13,907 nucleotides of DNA from Peptostreptococcaceae bacterium (lineage in GTDB: Bacteria; Bacillota; Clostridia; Peptostreptococcales; Peptostreptococcaceae). The notes below the pieces were generated by a model. It did not search any database. It was not told the origin of the DNA and was given only the letters and a program-made list of their open reading frames with translations. Both the position numbers and the translations under genes were made by a program. Shown here piece by piece: positions 13,279 to 13,907 of this stretch (positions are counted from its first letter, which is position 1; every line of letters begins with the position of its first letter). The DNA lies in NCBI GenBank assembly GCA_017425305.1, contig JAFOOW010000138.1:1-13907 (forward strand). The letters are read 5' to 3'.

Positions 13279-13907
13279 TTAGTTCCCAAATAATGCCTCT
13301 GTAAATGCTTTTGACTCGAAATCTTGTAAGTCTTCTACTTTTTCTCCAACACCTATAAGTTTAACTGGAACATCTACTTCTGACTTAACTGCAAGTACAA
13401 CTCCACCCTTAGCTGTTCCATCTAATTTAGTAAGGACTATACCTGTTATATCAGCAACCTCTTTAAATGTTTTAGCTTGAGATACTGCATTTTGACCAGT
13501 AGTAGCATCCACAACTAATAATACTTCTTTTTTAGCTTCTGGATATTCTCTATCTACTATCTTAAATACTTTTCCTAACTCATTCATTAGATTAGTTTTG
13601 TTATGAAGTCTACCAGCTGTATCACATATTAAAACATCAACTTTTCTAGCTTTAGCAGCTTTAACTGCATCAAATATTACAGCTCCTGGGTCTGCGCCTT
13701 CTTGATGTTTTATTATATCAACATTACTTCTGTTAGCCCATACTTCTAACTGTTCTATTGCGGCTGCTCTAAATGTATCACCTGCAGCTAAAAGTACTTT
13801 CTTACCTTCTTTAGTATATCTATTAGCTAATTTACCTATAGTAGTTGTTTTTCCTACCCCATTTACACCTACCATAAGTATTATACTTGGACCTGGTTCT
13901 ATATTTA
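13279..13907 (-). CDS. ftsY: Signal recognition particle receptor FtsY, C-terminal part
   Basis: The gene continues beyond the right window edge, so its 5' end is missing; the frame is open to base 13905 and gives 208 C-terminal residues. The SRP GTPase domain is clear: P-loop GVNGVGKTTT, GDTFRAAAIEQLEVW, CDTAGRLHNKTNLM, TKLDGTAKGG and the closing GVGEKVEDLQDFESKAFTEALFG. The last block and the GVNGVGKTT loop separate it from Ffh, which it resembles. The Met at 13875 is internal to the domain and is not the true start. FtsY is the membrane-associated receptor that docks the Ffh-ribosome complex at the translocon. Confidence 0.97.
   Translation of the reverse strand, partial: NIEPGPSIILMVGVNGVGKTTTIGKLANRYTKEGKKVLLAAGDTFRAAAIEQLEVWANRSNVDIIKHQEGADPGAVIFDAVKAAKARKVDVLICDTAGRLHNKTNLMNELGKVFKIVDREYPEAKKEVLLVVDATTGQNAVSQAKTFKEVADITGIVLTKLDGTAKGGVVLAVKSEVDVPVKLIGVGEKVEDLQDFESKAFTEALFGN

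Noticed and set aside
1..13907. A search for defence genes, transposons, phage genes, CRISPR repeats, tRNAs and an SRP RNA gene.
   Set aside because: None was seen; every long frame is explained by a housekeeping or metabolic gene, and intergenic gaps hold only promoters, leaders and terminators.

Overview
The window is AT-rich chromosomal DNA from a low-GC Gram-positive anaerobe of the Clostridia. Gene order and protein character fit the Peptostreptococcaceae (relatives of Clostridioides or Romboutsia); this placement is inferred from content, without a database search. Coding sequences are rich in ATA and AGA codons, Shine-Dalgarno sites are strong, and one gene starts with TTG. Nearly everything is on the minus strand; only the capA-like gene is on the plus strand. 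I see no insertion sequence, phage gene, tRNA, rRNA or CRISPR array, and no gene-free stretch longer than about 200 bases.

Reading in the direction of transcription (right to left): the right end (13907 to 9145) is the conserved protein-targeting and translation cluster ftsY-ylxM-ffh-rpsP-khpA-rimM-trmD-rplS. It holds the SRP GTPase and its receptor, the SRP-linked helix-turn-helix protein, ribosomal proteins S16 and L19, a 16S rRNA processing factor, a small KH RNA-binding protein and the tRNA m1G37 methyltransferase. It is divided into units by a near-consensus promoter before ylxM, a terminator overlapping the khpA stop codon, and a promoter plus structured leader RNA before rplS. The ribosome-assembly GTPase rbgA follows between two terminators.

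The middle (7986 to 4276) holds two metabolic genes. brnQ is a branched-chain amino acid carrier with an exact-consensus promoter overlapped by a palindrome and a CodY-like box. nrdJ is an adenosylcobalamin-dependent ribonucleotide reductase whose start codon sits just after an intrinsic-terminator-like hairpin.

The left end (4226 to 1) has rnhB (RNase HII), an FMN-dependent alpha-hydroxy-acid dehydrogenase-like gene with an N-terminal cysteine cluster, the opposing capA-like gene, then yraN and the start of a comM/yifB gene that runs off the window. From recalled synteny, rbgA-rnhB-yraN-comM is an old Firmicutes neighbourhood; here it is interrupted at two places by genes with their own signals.

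No undescribed multi-gene system is evident. The points worth a second look are regulatory (brnQ operator, nrdJ leader hairpin, rplS leader, ylxM 5' hairpin) and one protein (the Cys-cluster FMN enzyme).
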